A DNA stretch of 6,332 bases, taken from contig JAAELZ010000392.1 in assembly GCA_024226105.1 (NCBI GenBank), forward strand, positions 1-6,332. The letters run 5' to 3'. Shown here in pieces: positions 6,206 through 6,332 of the stretch (the first letter of the stretch is position 1; each line of letters begins with the position of its first letter). This DNA is from Pseudomonadota bacterium (lineage in GTDB: Bacteria; Pseudomonadota; Gammaproteobacteria; Arenicellales; Poriferihabitantaceae). The position numbers and the translations under genes were made by a program. Under the pieces are notes generated by a model. The model ran no database searches. It was not told where the DNA came from and saw nothing but the letters and a program-made list of their open reading frames with translations.

Positions 6206-6332
6206 ATGCGCTTTTTACTCTATCTCCTGTGGTCCCTGGTGTCATTTCTGGTTATCGTATTAGTGGTAATTACGGTATTGCTAACGGTTTTTCAGGAGGA
6301 AGTTGAAGACCGCCTGGTGTATTCCATTGAGC
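6206..6332 (+). CDS. N-terminus of an unidentified membrane-anchored protein
   Basis: Forty-two codons run from the ATG at 6206 to the window edge without a stop; an in-frame TGA at 6200-6202 closes the frame upstream. Residues 3-29 form one strongly hydrophobic segment rich in Leu and Val, preceded by a single Arg. It is followed by an acidic, polar stretch (QEEVEDRLVYSIE). This looks like an N-terminal anchor or uncleaved signal that places the rest in the periplasm. AsmA-like and other large envelope proteins often begin this way, but the visible part is too short to name a family. No strong Shine-Dalgarno precedes the ATG. It is divergent from ttcA. Confidence 0.6.
   Translation, partial: MRFLLYLLWSLVSFLVIVLVVITVLLTVFQEEVEDRLVYSIE

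Noticed and set aside
1..6332. Defence island, CRISPR, prophage, transposon or other novel multi-gene system
   Set aside because: All sizeable genes are recognisable housekeeping or single-protein families; no direct-repeat array, terminal inverted repeats, integrase, transposase or linked unknown gene cluster is visible.

Overview
The window reads as a chromosomal housekeeping segment of a gammaproteobacterium. TtcA, PEP carboxylase and RluB all look like the gammaproteobacterial forms. By eye the base composition is near 50% GC with AT-rich gaps. The type of ttcA, ppc and cold-shock genes would fit a marine or Pseudomonas-like lineage, for example the Cellvibrionaceae, but the genus is inference only.

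Left part, plus strand: the window opens inside the 3' end of rluB (23S rRNA pseudouridine synthase, 1-361). It is followed by a gene for a Tat-exported thioredoxin-fold protein of the TlpA/redoxin type (440-1027). That gene converges on a minus-strand CspA-family cold-shock gene (1130-1339). The 100 bases between them hold three consecutive hairpins, and the last one in the csp direction is a good intrinsic terminator for csp.

Middle: 1340-1847 has no convincing gene. Its csp-proximal half carries two perfect TATAAT hexamers facing csp, so csp may be made with a short (about 50 nt) or a long (about 170 nt) leader. The rest is AT-rich with some imperfect inverted repeats.

Right part, minus strand: ttcA (tRNA 2-thiocytidine synthase), ppc (PEP carboxylase) and a YciK-like short-chain dehydrogenase follow each other with gaps of 26 and 12 bases, which suggests one transcript reading ttcA-ppc-SDR. 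The SDR lacks the catalytic lysine and is a candidate pseudoenzyme. Divergent from ttcA, a plus-strand gene starts at 6206 with a membrane anchor and runs off the window.

I found no CRISPR array, transposon, phage gene, toxin-antitoxin pair, defence system or RNA gene. No new multi-gene system is visible. The points worth a second look are the degenerate SDR active site, the odd translation start of the redoxin gene, and the csp leader and 3' hairpins.
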